Part shown: one piece after another, positions 54,144-62,660 of the stretch
Layout of the letters: each line of letters begins with the position of its first letter
Numbering within the stretch: position 1 is the first letter of the stretch
Position numbers and translations under genes: made by a program
From: Micromonospora sp. M71_S20
GTDB lineage: Bacteria; Actinomycetota; Actinomycetes; Mycobacteriales; Micromonosporaceae
Assembly (NCBI RefSeq): GCF_003664255.1
Contig: NZ_RCCV01000001.1
Coordinates: forward strand, 496,001 to 560,000
Reading direction: 5' to 3'
DNA: 64,000 nt
Notes under the pieces: generated by a model
Databases searched by the model: none
What the model saw: the letters and a program-made list of their open reading frames with translations, nothing else
Told to the model about the DNA's origin: nothing

Positions 54144-54947
54144 TCAGGCCGGGTCGAGGTCCAGGTCCGCCACGACCGGGTAGTGGTCGGAGGCGTACTC
54201 GGTCTCGCCGCCCCGGAGCACCCGGCAGTCCCGCACCCGGCCGGCGAGCGCCGCCGTGCCGAGCAGGTAGTCCAGCCGCATCCCGGAGAACTCCGCCCCG
54301 CCACCGTGCCGGGTGGGCGCGGTCAGCCCGCCGTCGGATGCTCCCGCCGCCGCGTACAGGTCGACCAGGCCGGCGGCGAGCAACCGGGCCACCGCCCGGG
54401 TCTCCACCGTCCGCCCGTCCCGGCGCAGGTGACGGCGGCGGTACGCGGCCGGGAGCCGGGCGATGCGCTCGGTGTGGTCGGCGACCGGGTCGAGGGTGTT
54501 CAGGTCCCCGGCCAGCAGCCCCAGTTCCCCCGGCGCGCGGCGCAGCGCGGCGGCGGCCCAGCCCGCCTCGACGCGCCGCCGCAGCCCCCAGTACGGGTCG
54601 AGGTGCACGCTCAGCACCGTCAGCGGGCCGGCGCTGGTCGCCACGGTGACCCGCTGCGCGGCGTGGTGGAACGGCCGGCGTACCCGGGTCGCGGCGAGGG
54701 CGCGCAGCGGCGGACGCAGCAGCACCGCCACCGGCTGTCCGAAGCAGGAACGGGCCAGGTGGGGACGCATCCCCACCCGGCCCGCGAAGTCGGCGAGCAC
54801 GTCGCCTGCGTCGAAGCCCCGCAGCTCCTGCAACGCCAGCACGTCCGGCCGCTCGTCGGCGACGACCCGGACCAGCCGGTCCCGGCGGTCGGCGCCGCCG
54901 GAGTCCCGGCCGCCGGTCCGGATGTTCCAGGTCATCGCCCGCAGCAT
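54144..54947 (-). CDS. Endonuclease/exonuclease/phosphatase (EEP) family hydrolase
   Basis: A 267-residue enzyme from ATG 54947. MTWNIRTGGRDSGG (Asn), PDVLALQELRGFDA (Glu), LTVLSVHLDPYWGLRR (His), LLAGDLNTLDPVAD (Asp-x-Asn) and ASDHYPVVADLDL (Asp-His) are the EEP catalytic motifs in order. Its substrate may be a phosphodiester, nucleic acid or lipid. It lies 8 nt downstream of the PAP2 gene, in the same operon. Confidence 0.85.
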   Translation of the reverse strand: MLRAMTWNIRTGGRDSGGADRRDRLVRVVADERPDVLALQELRGFDAGDVLADFAGRVGMRPHLARSCFGQPVAVLLRPPLRALAATRVRRPFHHAAQRVTVATSAGPLTVLSVHLDPYWGLRRRVEAGWAAAALRRAPGELGLLAGDLNTLDPVADHTERIARLPAAYRRRHLRRDGRTVETRAVARLLAAGLVDLYAAAGASDGGLTAPTRHGGGAEFSGMRLDYLLGTAALAGRVRDCRVLRGGETEYASDHYPVVADLDLDPA

Positions 54948-54955
54948 CGGCGGCG

Positions 54956-56479
54956 TCAGTCCGCCCGACCGGCCTTGGCCAGCTCGTCGTCGAGGGTGTG
55001 CACGTCCTCGGACTCGATGCTCGGCCGGTTGCCCTCGCGCAGGTCCTCGTTGGGGCGGACCACCCAGTAGAGCAGCCCGATCCAGAGGGTGGTGAGGATG
55101 ATCGCGCCCATGAAGTCGGTGGGGTGGTGCATCCCCCGGTACATCCGGCTGATCGCCACGCCGGCCGGCATCACGACCGCCAGCGCCACGAAGACCCACC
55201 GCCACCACCGGTCGGTACGCGGAAAGACGATCACCGCGATCGCCACCCAGACGCAGAGCGTGGCGGCGATGTGGCCGGACGGGAAGGAGGAGGTCGGCAT
55301 CGGCCCGTCGAGGTTGCCGACGGGCGGGCGCGGCCGGTCGACCGCGGCGGCGGAGGCGAGGAAGAGGGTCAGCTCGCCGAACATGGTCAGCGCCACGAAC
55401 AGCACCGGCCGCCAGCGCCGCCACACCGCGAGCACGAGCGGGCAGAAGACCAGCGAGATGAGCAGGATGGCGTGGGTGTCGCCGACCTTGCTCCACCAGT
55501 AGCTGAAGTCGTCCCGGCCAGGGGTGCGGTGCTCGGCGAACCACCTCGGCACGTCCGTGTCCAGGGTGGCGAAGAAGGTGCCGCCGGCGTGGTAGCTGAC
55601 GAACATGCCGAAGCCGAAGAGCGCGCCGAGGATCAGCACCCAGCCGACGATCAGCTCGAACACGGCGGCCCGGGGGTGCGGCAGCAGGTGCGCCTCGTCG
55701 GGGGCGGGCGCCACGTCGTGCGCCGCCTCCGGCTCCAGCCCGTCGCTCAACGCCGGGACCGGCCGGCCGCGCTCCAACCGCCAGAGCCGGAAGGCGTACG
55801 CGGTGACGCCGAGCCAGGCGGCGCCGAGCAGCCAGGCCCCGAGCACGTCCGAGACGAAGTGCACGCCCAGCGCGATCCGGGTCAGGCCGATGAGGAAGAC
55901 GACGAGGGCGACCAGGGCGATCGCGGGCTTGCGCCAGCGGCGCGACATGGCCGGCAGGAAGACCAGCAGCAGCGCCCCGTACGCGACCATCGAGCCGAGC
56001 GCGTGCCCGCTGGGGAAGCTGTCCCCGGCGTACGTGCCGATGGGCACCTCCACCTCGGGGCGCAGCCGGTCGACCAGCGTCTTGAGCGCCGGGTCGAGGA
56101 CGAGGGCGCCGACGCCGGTGACGATGAGGAACACCGCGAGCCGGCCCTGCTTGCGGATCAGCAGGCCGACCACGGCGACCGACACCAGCCAGATGATGAC
56201 CGCCCGCCCGCCCAGGTCGGTGAGCGCGTTGAGCACGGTCACCAGCGGTCCGTGCGGGGCGACCAGGTCGTTGAGCCAGGCGGCCACGCCGTGGTCGACG
56301 TCGTAGAGCGGGGACCACCGGGTCCGGACCAGGACGAGGAGCACCCCGAAACCGACCCCGGCACCGAGCACGATCGCCAGGCCGGCGAGGGTCCGCTCGG
56401 TGAAGTGACCCAAGGGTCGTCGTAACGCCTCTTTGACCGCGCCCACGGCAGCCTCCCTCTCGCTTCTGGCGTGCCGCAT
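54956..56479 (-). CDS. Membrane protein with two PAP2 phosphatase domains
   Basis: A 507-residue polytopic protein from ATG 56479. The first PAP2 domain (residues about 60-230) has KTLVDRLRPEVEV, DSFPSGHALGSMV and RIALGVHFVSDVLGAWLLG. The second (about 265-470) has AVDRPRPPVGNLDG, SSFPSGHIAATLC and SRMYRGMHHPTDFMGAIILT. Both triads keep the catalytic Arg, His and His, so both may be active on lipid or isoprenoid phosphates. A fused double PAP2 is less common. It is co-oriented with the EEP gene and follows the BrkB and kinase genes. Confidence 0.85.
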   Translation of the reverse strand: MRHARSEREAAVGAVKEALRRPLGHFTERTLAGLAIVLGAGVGFGVLLVLVRTRWSPLYDVDHGVAAWLNDLVAPHGPLVTVLNALTDLGGRAVIIWLVSVAVVGLLIRKQGRLAVFLIVTGVGALVLDPALKTLVDRLRPEVEVPIGTYAGDSFPSGHALGSMVAYGALLLVFLPAMSRRWRKPAIALVALVVFLIGLTRIALGVHFVSDVLGAWLLGAAWLGVTAYAFRLWRLERGRPVPALSDGLEPEAAHDVAPAPDEAHLLPHPRAAVFELIVGWVLILGALFGFGMFVSYHAGGTFFATLDTDVPRWFAEHRTPGRDDFSYWWSKVGDTHAILLISLVFCPLVLAVWRRWRPVLFVALTMFGELTLFLASAAAVDRPRPPVGNLDGPMPTSSFPSGHIAATLCVWVAIAVIVFPRTDRWWRWVFVALAVVMPAGVAISRMYRGMHHPTDFMGAIILTTLWIGLLYWVVRPNEDLREGNRPSIESEDVHTLDDELAKAGRAD

Positions 56480-56525
56480 TACCCGATCGGCGCTCCGCGT
56501 ACACCGGGGGGTGTCCGATGCGGAG

Positions 56526-57527
56526 CTACAGGGAGCTCATCTCGCCGGTGTCGTGGATCTCCTGGCGCTGGGTCTCGGGCTCCCAGAGGTCGGGCTGGGC
56601 GGGCTCGCGCACCCCGATGCGCAGCGCCTCCAGTTGGGCGGCGAAGGACAGTCCACCGAAGAGCGCCATGCCGGTCAGGTTGGCCCAGAGCAGCAGCGCC
56701 ATCATCCCGGTCAGCGCCCCGTACGTCTGGCCGAACCCGCCGCTGAACCGCACGTACGCGGCGAGCAGCAGGCTGGCCAACCACCACAGCGCGGTGGCGA
56801 TGCCGGCGCCGAAGAAGAGCCAGGACAGGCCGGGCTGCTTGCGGCGGGGGGCGTGCCGGAAGATCACCGCGACGGCGAGGACGGTCAGGCCCAGGCTGAG
56901 CGGCCAGCGCACCACGTTCCAGAGGCCGTTGGCGAGTTCGCCCCAGGCGTAGTGCCGCTGCACCGAGTCGCCCATCGGGCCGCCGCCGACGAGGATCAGG
57001 AACCCGGTGAGCGCCGGCACGCCGGCGGTGAGGGCGAGGACGCTCGCGCGGACGTACTTCCACAGCGCCGGCCGGTCGCGTTCCACGCCGTAGATCCGGT
57101 TGGCGCCACGCTCGATCTGGGCCATGGTGGTGGTCAGCGCGACCAGGCCGGTGAGCATGCCGAGGCTGAGCGCCAGCTCCCCGGCGCGTTCGGTGCGGTC
57201 CCCCTCGCCGAGCAGCTCGGCCACCATCGGTTCGCTCGCCCCGGGGGTGAGCGCGAGCACCGTGTCGGCGACCACCCGGCCGCCCTCCTCCACGCCGAGT
57301 TCGCTGATCAGGCCGGTCAGCGCGATCAGGAACGGCACCACGGCGAGACAGAGTTGCAGCGCGAAGGCGCGCGAGTGGCTGAACCCGTCGCCGTAGCGGA
57401 ACCGGATGAACGCGTCGCGCAGCAGGTGCCAGCCGCCCTGCCGGCGCAGTGTGTGCCAGGCGTCGTCGGCGTTGAGTTCCTCGTCGGACATCAGCCGGGT
57501 CTCCGGCACCATCCGGGTGCTACTCAC
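56526..57527 (-). CDS. YihY/BrkB-family membrane protein
   Basis: A protein of about 333 residues from GTG 57527, overlapping the upstream stop by 8 nt; GTG or ATG starts slightly downstream are possible. Six hydrophobic segments follow the BrkB pattern: SHSRAFALQLCLAVVPFLIA, LGMLTGLVALTTTMAQIERG, WRAG-type mid part, LSLGLTVLAVAVIFRHAPRR, WLFFGAGIATALWWLASLLL and YGALTGMMALLLWANLTGMA. The family is of uncertain transport function. Its position with lipid-related genes suggests envelope work. Confidence 0.82.
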   Translation of the reverse strand: MSSTRMVPETRLMSDEELNADDAWHTLRRQGGWHLLRDAFIRFRYGDGFSHSRAFALQLCLAVVPFLIALTGLISELGVEEGGRVVADTVLALTPGASEPMVAELLGEGDRTERAGELALSLGMLTGLVALTTTMAQIERGANRIYGVERDRPALWKYVRASVLALTAGVPALTGFLILVGGGPMGDSVQRHYAWGELANGLWNVVRWPLSLGLTVLAVAVIFRHAPRRKQPGLSWLFFGAGIATALWWLASLLLAAYVRFSGGFGQTYGALTGMMALLLWANLTGMALFGGLSFAAQLEALRIGVREPAQPDLWEPETQRQEIHDTGEMSSL

Positions 57528-58524
57528 GGCGCGCGTCCTCGATGAGCTGCTCACCACGCTCGGCGGCCGCCTGCGCGTCCTCGGCCAGGTCGGGATCCTG
57601 CGCCGGCTGTGGCACGCAGAGCCACAGCGACCGCCGCCGGATCTCGGCCTTGAGGGTGCGACCCGGCTCGATGAGGTCGCCGTCGAGCTCCCGGGGCTGG
57701 GCCCGGTTGCTGGTGATCTCCACCCGTCGGGCCCGGAAGACCTCCATCCGGGGGACGCGGTCCTGCTTGCGGACGACCGCCCAGCCGAGCGCGAGCCAGT
57801 GCCGCAGCGTACGCGGGGTGAGCACCGCGACGTCGAGGTAGCCGTCGTCCGGTTCGGCGTCGGTGAGCAGCCGCACGCCGCCCTGGAGGCGACCCACGTT
57901 GGCGACGAGGACGGAGCGGGCCCGGCGGCGGATGGGCTGCTGGTCGTCGATGCGGATGGAGACCCTCATCGGCCGGTCGCGCAGGTGCCGGGCGGCCCCC
58001 ACCACGTACGCCGGCCAGCCGATCCGCTTCTTGGTGGTCTCGGAGGTGTCGGCGAGCATCTGGGCGTCGAAGCCCATGCCGGCCATGACGGTGAAGTAGT
58101 GGTCCTCGACCGCGCCGACGTCGAGCAGCCGGCGGCCCCGCTCGACGGCGACCTCCAGCCCGGCGGCCAGGTCACCCGAGAGGCCCAGGTTGGCCGCGAG
58201 GAGGTTGCCGGTGCCCTGGGGCAGCACGGCGAGCGCCACGTCGGTGCCGACCAGGCCGCTGACGCAGGCCATCACGGTGCCGTCGCCGCCGCAGGCGAAG
58301 ACGACGTCCACGCCGGCCTCGACCGCCTCCTGCGTCTGACCGCGGCCCGGGTCCTCGACCGTGGTCTCGAACCACATCGGCTCGGGCCAGCCGGCCGCGG
58401 CGAGGGCGTCGTGGACCGTCCGCCGCAGCTCGTCGAGGTCGGTCACCTTAACCGGGTTGACCACCACGGCGGAGCGCAGACCGCCGTCGTGCGCCGCGCG
58501 TCGCTTGTCCTGTCGAGGATCCAC
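57520..58524 (-). CDS. Diacylglycerol kinase-like lipid kinase
   Basis: A 334-residue protein from GTG 58524 (DPRQDKRRAAHDGGLR). The DAGK catalytic domain has AVVVNPVKVTDLDEL, VDVVFACGGDGTVMACVSGL (GGDGT nucleotide motif) and LAVLPQGTGNLLAANLGL. A C-terminal beta-rich half follows (MAGMGFDAQMLADT, PDDGYLDVAVLT, VEITSNRAQPRELDGDLI). It phosphorylates a lipid substrate, probably diacylglycerol or a related lipid. Starts a minus-strand membrane/lipid operon with BrkB, PAP2 and EEP genes. Confidence 0.87.
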   Translation of the reverse strand: MDPRQDKRRAAHDGGLRSAVVVNPVKVTDLDELRRTVHDALAAAGWPEPMWFETTVEDPGRGQTQEAVEAGVDVVFACGGDGTVMACVSGLVGTDVALAVLPQGTGNLLAANLGLSGDLAAGLEVAVERGRRLLDVGAVEDHYFTVMAGMGFDAQMLADTSETTKKRIGWPAYVVGAARHLRDRPMRVSIRIDDQQPIRRRARSVLVANVGRLQGGVRLLTDAEPDDGYLDVAVLTPRTLRHWLALGWAVVRKQDRVPRMEVFRARRVEITSNRAQPRELDGDLIEPGRTLKAEIRRRSLWLCVPQPAQDPDLAEDAQAAAERGEQLIEDARRE

Positions 58525-58670
58525 GGCGCCAGTGTGCAGCAGATCCGGCACGGCAGCGACCCGGCGGACGGTGACCTTACGCGCAGCGAAAACGCGTTTG
58601 CCCCCGCCCCGCGCTGTCCCCCCGCGCGGTCCCCCGCCCACCCGGCCCCACCTCGCCCCGCCGGCGACCC

Positions 58671-58732
58671 GTCGATCATGAGGTTGACCGCGGTCCTGGA
58701 GATCGACATCACCGCCAACCTCATGATCGACG
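58671..58732. repeat. GATCATGAGGTTG long hairpin (intergenic)
   Basis: Arms GTCGATCATGAGGTTG and complement around a 29-bp centre, in the gap between two minus-strand genes. Same GATC-ended class as 53199, 62187 and 62271. Confidence 0.78.
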
Positions 58733-58759
58733 CGCTGGGCCGGGGGTGGGGTGGGTGGG

Positions 58760-59341
58760 TCAGGCGGGGGCGCGGAGGGCGGTTTCCACGCGGCGGCGCA
58801 GGTCGTCGAGGTCGGCTCCGGCCTCGGTGAGCACCAGGGCGCCCAGCCCCTGCCCCTCGCGGAGCACGCCGAGCAGGATGTGCTCCGTGCCGATGTGGCG
58901 GTGGTGCAGTCGCAACGCCTCCCGCAGCGCCAGCTCCAGCACCTTCTTGGCCTGCGGGGAGAAGGGGCCGCCCGCGTACCGCCGACGACCCCAGCGGCGG
59001 CGCGGCGCCGGCGCGGCCTCGCGCAGCGCGTCCGGGCCGAAGGACTCCTCGATCCGGGCCACGATGGCCGCCAGGTCGATGCCGATCTCGCGCAGGGCCG
59101 CGGCGTCGGCGTCGGCGAGGCCGGTGGCTCCCCGCTCGGTGTGCCGGCGGACGCGGGCCCGCAGGTCGTCGGCGCGCAGGCCGGCCTCGGCGAGCACCCG
59201 GGCGGCGAGGCTGTCGCCGTCGGAAAGCAGGGCGAGCAGCAGGTGCTCGGTGCCGACGGGCCGCTGGCCCTCGGTCCGGGCCTCGTCCCGGGCGTGCCGC
59301 ACGACCGTGCGGGCCCGGTCGGTGAACCGTTCGAACATCAC
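58760..59341 (-). CDS. Clp N-domain protein
   Basis: A 193-residue protein from ATG 59341 made of two Clp N-terminal repeats: FERFTDRARTVVRHARDEAR with PVGTEHLLLALLSDGDSLAA, and FSPQAKKVLELALREALRLH with HIGTEHILLGVLREGQGLGA. No AAA+ module follows, so it is a stand-alone adaptor-like protein of the type common in actinobacteria. The start overlaps the HTH gene end by 4 nt, so the two are one operon. Confidence 0.85.
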   Translation of the reverse strand: MMFERFTDRARTVVRHARDEARTEGQRPVGTEHLLLALLSDGDSLAARVLAEAGLRADDLRARVRRHTERGATGLADADAAALREIGIDLAAIVARIEESFGPDALREAAPAPRRRWGRRRYAGGPFSPQAKKVLELALREALRLHHRHIGTEHILLGVLREGQGLGALVLTEAGADLDDLRRRVETALRAPA

Positions 59342-59574
59342 GCCTCCCAGGAGGATCCGACCGCCGGACGACCGGCGTGCTTCTTGTGGACCGCCTGCCG
59401 GCTGACCTCGAGCGCGTCGGCGATCTCCTGCCAGGACCAGCCCTGTCGACGGGCGTTGTCCACCTGGACCACCTCGAGGCGTTCGAGCAACCGGCGCAGC
59501 GCACGGACGGCGCGCAGCCCGACCCGGGGGTCGGTGCTGCCCGCTGCCGCCGCGAGTTCCGTTGCCTGACTCAT
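59338..59574 (-). CDS. HTH regulator partner of the Clp-N protein, leaderless
   Basis: A 78-residue protein from ATG 59574. LLERLEVVQVDNARRQGWSW and QEIADALEVSRQAVHKKHAG form a complete helix-turn-helix. TTGACA, 17 bp and TAGGTT lie upstream, with only 6 nt between the -10 box and the ATG, so the message is probably leaderless. Two GTCAAC-N4-GTTGAC dyads overlap that promoter, suggesting autorepression. Confidence 0.82.
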   Translation of the reverse strand: MSQATELAAAAGSTDPRVGLRAVRALRRLLERLEVVQVDNARRQGWSWQEIADALEVSRQAVHKKHAGRPAVGSSWEA

Positions 59575-59577
59575 GTC

Positions 59578-59620
59578 GTCAACCTACGTTGACATCACCG
59601 CCATGTCAACCCATGTTGAC
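59578..59620. promoter_or_regulatory. Two GTCAAC-N4-GTTGAC operators over the HTH/Clp-N promoter
   Basis: Dyads at 59578-59593 and 59605-59620, 27 bp centre to centre, overlapping the -35 (TTGACA) and -10 (TAGGTT) of the minus-strand promoter. Likely operators of the HTH protein encoded directly downstream. Confidence 0.78.
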
Positions 59621-59655
59621 ACCCCGCGACCGAAGACCGCCGCTATGGTGGGCCG

Positions 59656-60090
59656 ATGGCATCGGTCAGGCAGGTCCAGGTCACCTTCGACTGCGCAGAA
59701 CCCGAGCGCGTCGCCCGCTTCTGGTGCGAGGTGTTGGGATACGTCGTACCGCCGCCACCGGAGGGGTTCGCGACCTGGGACGATTTCGACCGCGCGCTGC
59801 CGCCTGAGCGACAGGGTTCAGCGTTCGCCTGCGTCGATCCCACAGGTGCGGGCCCGCGACTGTTCTTCCAGCGCGTACCCGAAGGCAAGGTCGTCAAGAA
59901 TCGACTACATCTTGACGTACGGGTCGGCACCGGGCTCGTGGGCGAGGAGCGCCTGGCCGCGCTCGAGGCCGAATGCGCGCGACTGGTCGCGCTCGGCGCG
60001 GTACGCGTGCGGCTGCTGCTCGCCGACGACCACAACGAGTCGTGCCTCGTGATGCAGGACGTCGAGGGCAACGAGTTCTGTCTCGACTGA
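59656..60090 (+). CDS. VOC (glyoxalase-like) family protein
   Basis: A 144-residue protein from ATG 59656, diverging from the HTH gene and sharing its intergenic operators. VQVTFDCAEPERVARFWCEV, PRLFFQRVPEGKVVKNRLHL and VMQDVEGNEFCLD form the paired beta-alpha-beta-beta-beta modules of the VOC fold. Metal ligands are plausible but the substrate is unknown. Confidence 0.85.
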   Translation: MASVRQVQVTFDCAEPERVARFWCEVLGYVVPPPPEGFATWDDFDRALPPERQGSAFACVDPTGAGPRLFFQRVPEGKVVKNRLHLDVRVGTGLVGEERLAALEAECARLVALGAVRVRLLLADDHNESCLVMQDVEGNEFCLD

Positions 60091-60187
60091 GCGGCCGCGA
60101 GCGTGGCAACCCGGATCACCGTCCGCCGCGCACCGCAGTACGATCCGCCGGTGCCCCTCCTCAGCCGGCCGCCGCGCCGAGGTCACC

Positions 60188-60952
60188 GTGCCCGGTGACG
60201 TGCGCCGTCTCCCGCTCGGCGAGGTCACGCTGGAGTTCGCCGGCGGCAGCGTGGTCGGCAACCGCTACCCGGCCAACTTCGACGTGCTGCACGTCGACCC
60301 CGCACTGCCGTTCGTCGCGGTGGCCGACGGCATGGGCGGCGGCGAGGGCAGCCGCCGCGCCGGCACGACGGCCATGGGCACCCTGGTCGCGCGGGTCGAA
60401 GCCGCCTGGCCCACGGTCGACGCGCGCCAGTTGCGCGCCGCCGTGGGCAACGTTCAGTCAGCCGTACGCGCCGCCGGCGCGCAACTGACGGAGCTGACCG
60501 GCTGCACCCTGACGGCCCTGCTCGTGGAGCCCGACGGCGGGCAGGGCTGGCTCGTCCAACTCGGTGACTCCCGCGCCTACCGGCTGCGCGACGGCCTGCT
60601 GGAACTCGTCACCGTCGACCACACGGCGGCCTGGCTGGGCGTGCTGCACGGCTGGTACCCGGTCGACTCCCCCGCCGCCGGTCGGGCCCGCTACCAACTC
60701 ACCCGCTACGCCGGCCATCCGGACGAGCCGGAGGCGGACCTGCTCGCGGTGTCGCTGCGCCCCGGCGACGTCTGGCTGCTCTGCACCGACGGCGTCAGCG
60801 ACCAGGTCGACTATCACCTGATGCGCGAACTCCTGGCGGCACCGCGACCGGAAGAGGCGGTGCGGGACCTGCTCGACGGCACCCTGGAGGCCGGCGGCGA
60901 CGACAACGCCACCGCCGTGGTCGTCCGGGTCCACGCCACGGCTGCCCGCTGA
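60188..60952 (+). CDS. PP2C-type protein phosphatase
   Basis: A 254-residue protein from GTG 60188. NRYPANFDVLHVDPALPFVA VADGMGGGEG holds the first metal-binding Asp and the DGMGG motif. GWLVQLGDSRAYRLRDGLLE gives the GDSR strand, WLLCTDGVSDQVD the DG motif, and EAGGDDNATAVVVRVHA the final DDN motif. All metal-binding positions are present, so an active Ser/Thr phosphatase is expected. A hairpin terminator follows. Confidence 0.88.
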   Translation: MPGDVRRLPLGEVTLEFAGGSVVGNRYPANFDVLHVDPALPFVAVADGMGGGEGSRRAGTTAMGTLVARVEAAWPTVDARQLRAAVGNVQSAVRAAGAQLTELTGCTLTALLVEPDGGQGWLVQLGDSRAYRLRDGLLELVTVDHTAAWLGVLHGWYPVDSPAAGRARYQLTRYAGHPDEPEADLLAVSLRPGDVWLLCTDGVSDQVDYHLMRELLAAPRPEEAVRDLLDGTLEAGGDDNATAVVVRVHATAAR

Positions 60953-60972
60953 CAGGGGCCCACCGACGGAGA

Positions 60973-61014
60973 CGCCGCTGGCCGGCACCCCGGGTGGGGT
61001 GCCGGCCAGCGGCG
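60973..61014. terminator. Hairpin terminator
   Basis: CGCCGCTGGCCGGCACCCC and its complement form a perfect stem around a short loop, followed by TTTCG. It lies between convergent genes and can serve both. Confidence 0.85.
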
Positions 61015-61029
61015 TTTCGTTCATTGTTG

Positions 61030-61623
61030 TCAGCTGTTCCAGTGCTCGGCGACGAGGTCGGCGGCCTGCTGCTCCCACTGGGCGTAGTGGTCGGGGTACG
61101 CCGACACCTGCACCGTCTGCGCGGCCTTCGTCAGGGGCATGTCCTGCCACCCGTCGACCTGCTTGAGGCCCTTCAGGAACGCCGTCGTCGAGTACTCCGG
61201 GTCGGTGATCTGCTCGACGGTGCCCCACCCGCTGGAGGGGCGCTGCTGGAACAGGCCCTGCGAGTCGTGGTCGTTGCGGTCACCCAGATGACCCAGGTTC
61301 TCCAGCTTCGACTCCTGCAACGCGGTCGCGATCGAGACCACGGCGGCGCGCTCGTTCATGCCGGCCTTCTTCGTCGCGGCGATGATGGCCTTGACGTTGG
61401 CGACCTGCTCGTCGGACAGGTCGATACGCGACTGCGCACCCTGCACACCATGCGGCACCAGCACGCCCATGTCCGGCTTGTCCGCCGCCACCGCCACGGC
61501 GGTGATCGGAGCCGCCGACTGCACCGACGGGGCCGCCTGGGCAGTCGCGGGACCGGCGAACACGCCACCGGCAAACGCCAGACCCGCAACACCAAGAACG
61601 CTCTTACGCAGAATCGTGTTCAT
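61030..61623 (-). CDS. Secreted transglycosylase/peptidase-like cell wall protein
   Basis: A 197-residue secreted protein from ATG 61623. A signal peptide ends near residue 30 (SVLGVAGLAFAGGVFAGPAT AQA). The mature domain (NVKAIIAATKKAGMNERAAV, VSIATALQESKLENLGHLGD, DSQGLFQQRPSSGWGT) carries the Glu and the SQGLFQQRP motif of lysozyme-fold lytic enzymes seen in actinobacterial secreted proteins. It may trim peptidoglycan. A long structured leader lies upstream. Confidence 0.78.
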   Translation of the reverse strand: MNTILRKSVLGVAGLAFAGGVFAGPATAQAAPSVQSAAPITAVAVAADKPDMGVLVPHGVQGAQSRIDLSDEQVANVKAIIAATKKAGMNERAAVVSIATALQESKLENLGHLGDRNDHDSQGLFQQRPSSGWGTVEQITDPEYSTTAFLKGLKQVDGWQDMPLTKAAQTVQVSAYPDHYAQWEQQAADLVAEHWNS

Positions 61624-61790
61624 CAGAAACGCTCCATTCGGGGGTTGGCACCCACACCGAGGGGGATCGGCTACGCGGATGCAAGCACCGTCCGGCGCCC
61701 AAGAACTGCAAGGGGAACCTCCAGCAGAAGCTGGAGGGGGTCTCCGGCGTCGCACCGGAGGAAAGATCAGATCGGCCGTGTTGGCCGGAT
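61624..61790 (-). promoter_or_regulatory. Structured 5' leader of the cell wall protein gene
   Basis: About 165 nt upstream of the start contain two strong hairpins (CTCCGGTGCGACGCCGGAG and CCTCCAGCTTCTGCTGGAGG) and conserved-looking purine-rich segments. I considered the c-di-AMP riboswitch, common before cell wall hydrolases in actinobacteria, but its signature is not visible. Confidence 0.35.
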
Positions 61791-62082
61791 GTCCGACCTG
61801 TGCGGGTCGGAAAGGGCCGGCTGTTTCGCGGGGCGGGGGTTGCCCTCACGTCGGCCGGACCATATGTAACGACCGCCAGCCCGCCATCATTCCGGGCCCC
61901 GGCCCACCATCCCATCGGGCGGCGCGGCCTTGCCTTGCTCGGTCGTACGCAGGGTGTAACGACCCCACCCCCGCCACGATTCCGCCCCCACGATGCCCCC
62001 GACCACACCCCGAAACCGGACACATGCCTCATTACACGCGCCCAAGGCGATCAACCAACCGACACCCCACCGAACAACCGGC

Positions 62083-62240
62083 GCACCGGATCCGCCCGCA
62101 CCTCCGGGATCTTGGTAGGTAAACGCCCCTCAGAGGGCCCTTACCTATCAAGAGCACCCGAGCACCGGATCCGCCCCCACGTCCGTGATCTTGGTAGCTA
62201 ACGGCCCTTCAGAGGGCCCTTAGCTACCAAGATCTCCCGC
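62083..62240. repeat. 79-bp tandem duplication, each unit with a GATCTTGG hairpin
   Basis: Units begin GCACCGGATCCGCCC at 62083 and 62162. Each contains a hairpin (62108-62153 and 62187-62234). The stem sequences differ (GGTAGGTAA versus GGTAGCTAA) but each remains paired, so compensatory changes keep the structure. Confidence 0.8.
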
Positions 62241-62270
62241 CTGCCGGAGCACCCGAGGCGGGGCGGGCGT

Positions 62271-62341
62271 CGATCATGCAGTTGTGACGCCCCACATAAG
62301 GCGCAATCCTGGGCACGACGCCCACCACAACTGCATGATCG
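62271..62341. repeat. GATCATGCAGTTGTG long hairpin
   Basis: Arms CGATCATGCAGTTGTG and complement, with a 39-bp centre. Confidence 0.8.
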
Positions 62342-62433
62342 GCACGGCGAAGGGCGGGCACGTCGAGCCACCCTCGCTCAGGCCGCGCCGCACCAGGGCC
62401 CGCATCGGGCGGACGCGAGAGTGGGCACCGACG

Positions 62434-62507
62434 GGGTGTGGCCCGCCGTGCCCGGCGCAGGGATCAAGCCTGACCGCCCGGAGCCGGGCACGGCGGGCCA
62501 CACCCCC
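62434..62507. repeat. GC-rich long hairpin
   Basis: Arms GGTGTGGCCCGCCGTGCCCG and complement, about 26 bp apart. Very stable; lacks the GATC end. Confidence 0.78.
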
Positions 62508-62517
62508 ACCCCGACGC

Positions 62518-62660
62518 GGCGCAACCACCCCACCCGGCGCAATCACCCCACGCGGCGCAACCACCCCACGCGGCGCAACCAACCACCACCACAAATCACC
62601 CCACGCCCCGCAACCACCCCACGCCCCGCAACCACCCCACGCCCGGCAGCCACCCCCGAA
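62518..62660. repeat. 18-bp imperfect tandem repeat (GGCGCAACCACCCCACGC)
   Basis: About seven imperfect units, some starting CCCGCAAC. There are no spacers and no cas genes, so it is not a CRISPR array. Confidence 0.75.

Noticed and set aside
61624..61790. c-di-AMP (ydaO) riboswitch
   Set aside because: The characteristic GGGGTGAATC-type core and pseudoknot segments are not seen.
61604..62032. Minus-strand ORF upstream of the cell wall protein
   Set aside because: No ribosome-binding site, no domain, low-complexity composition; it covers the gene-free repeat region.
62518..62660. Possible CRISPR array
   Set aside because: The units are 18 bp, contiguous and imperfect, without spacers or cas genes.
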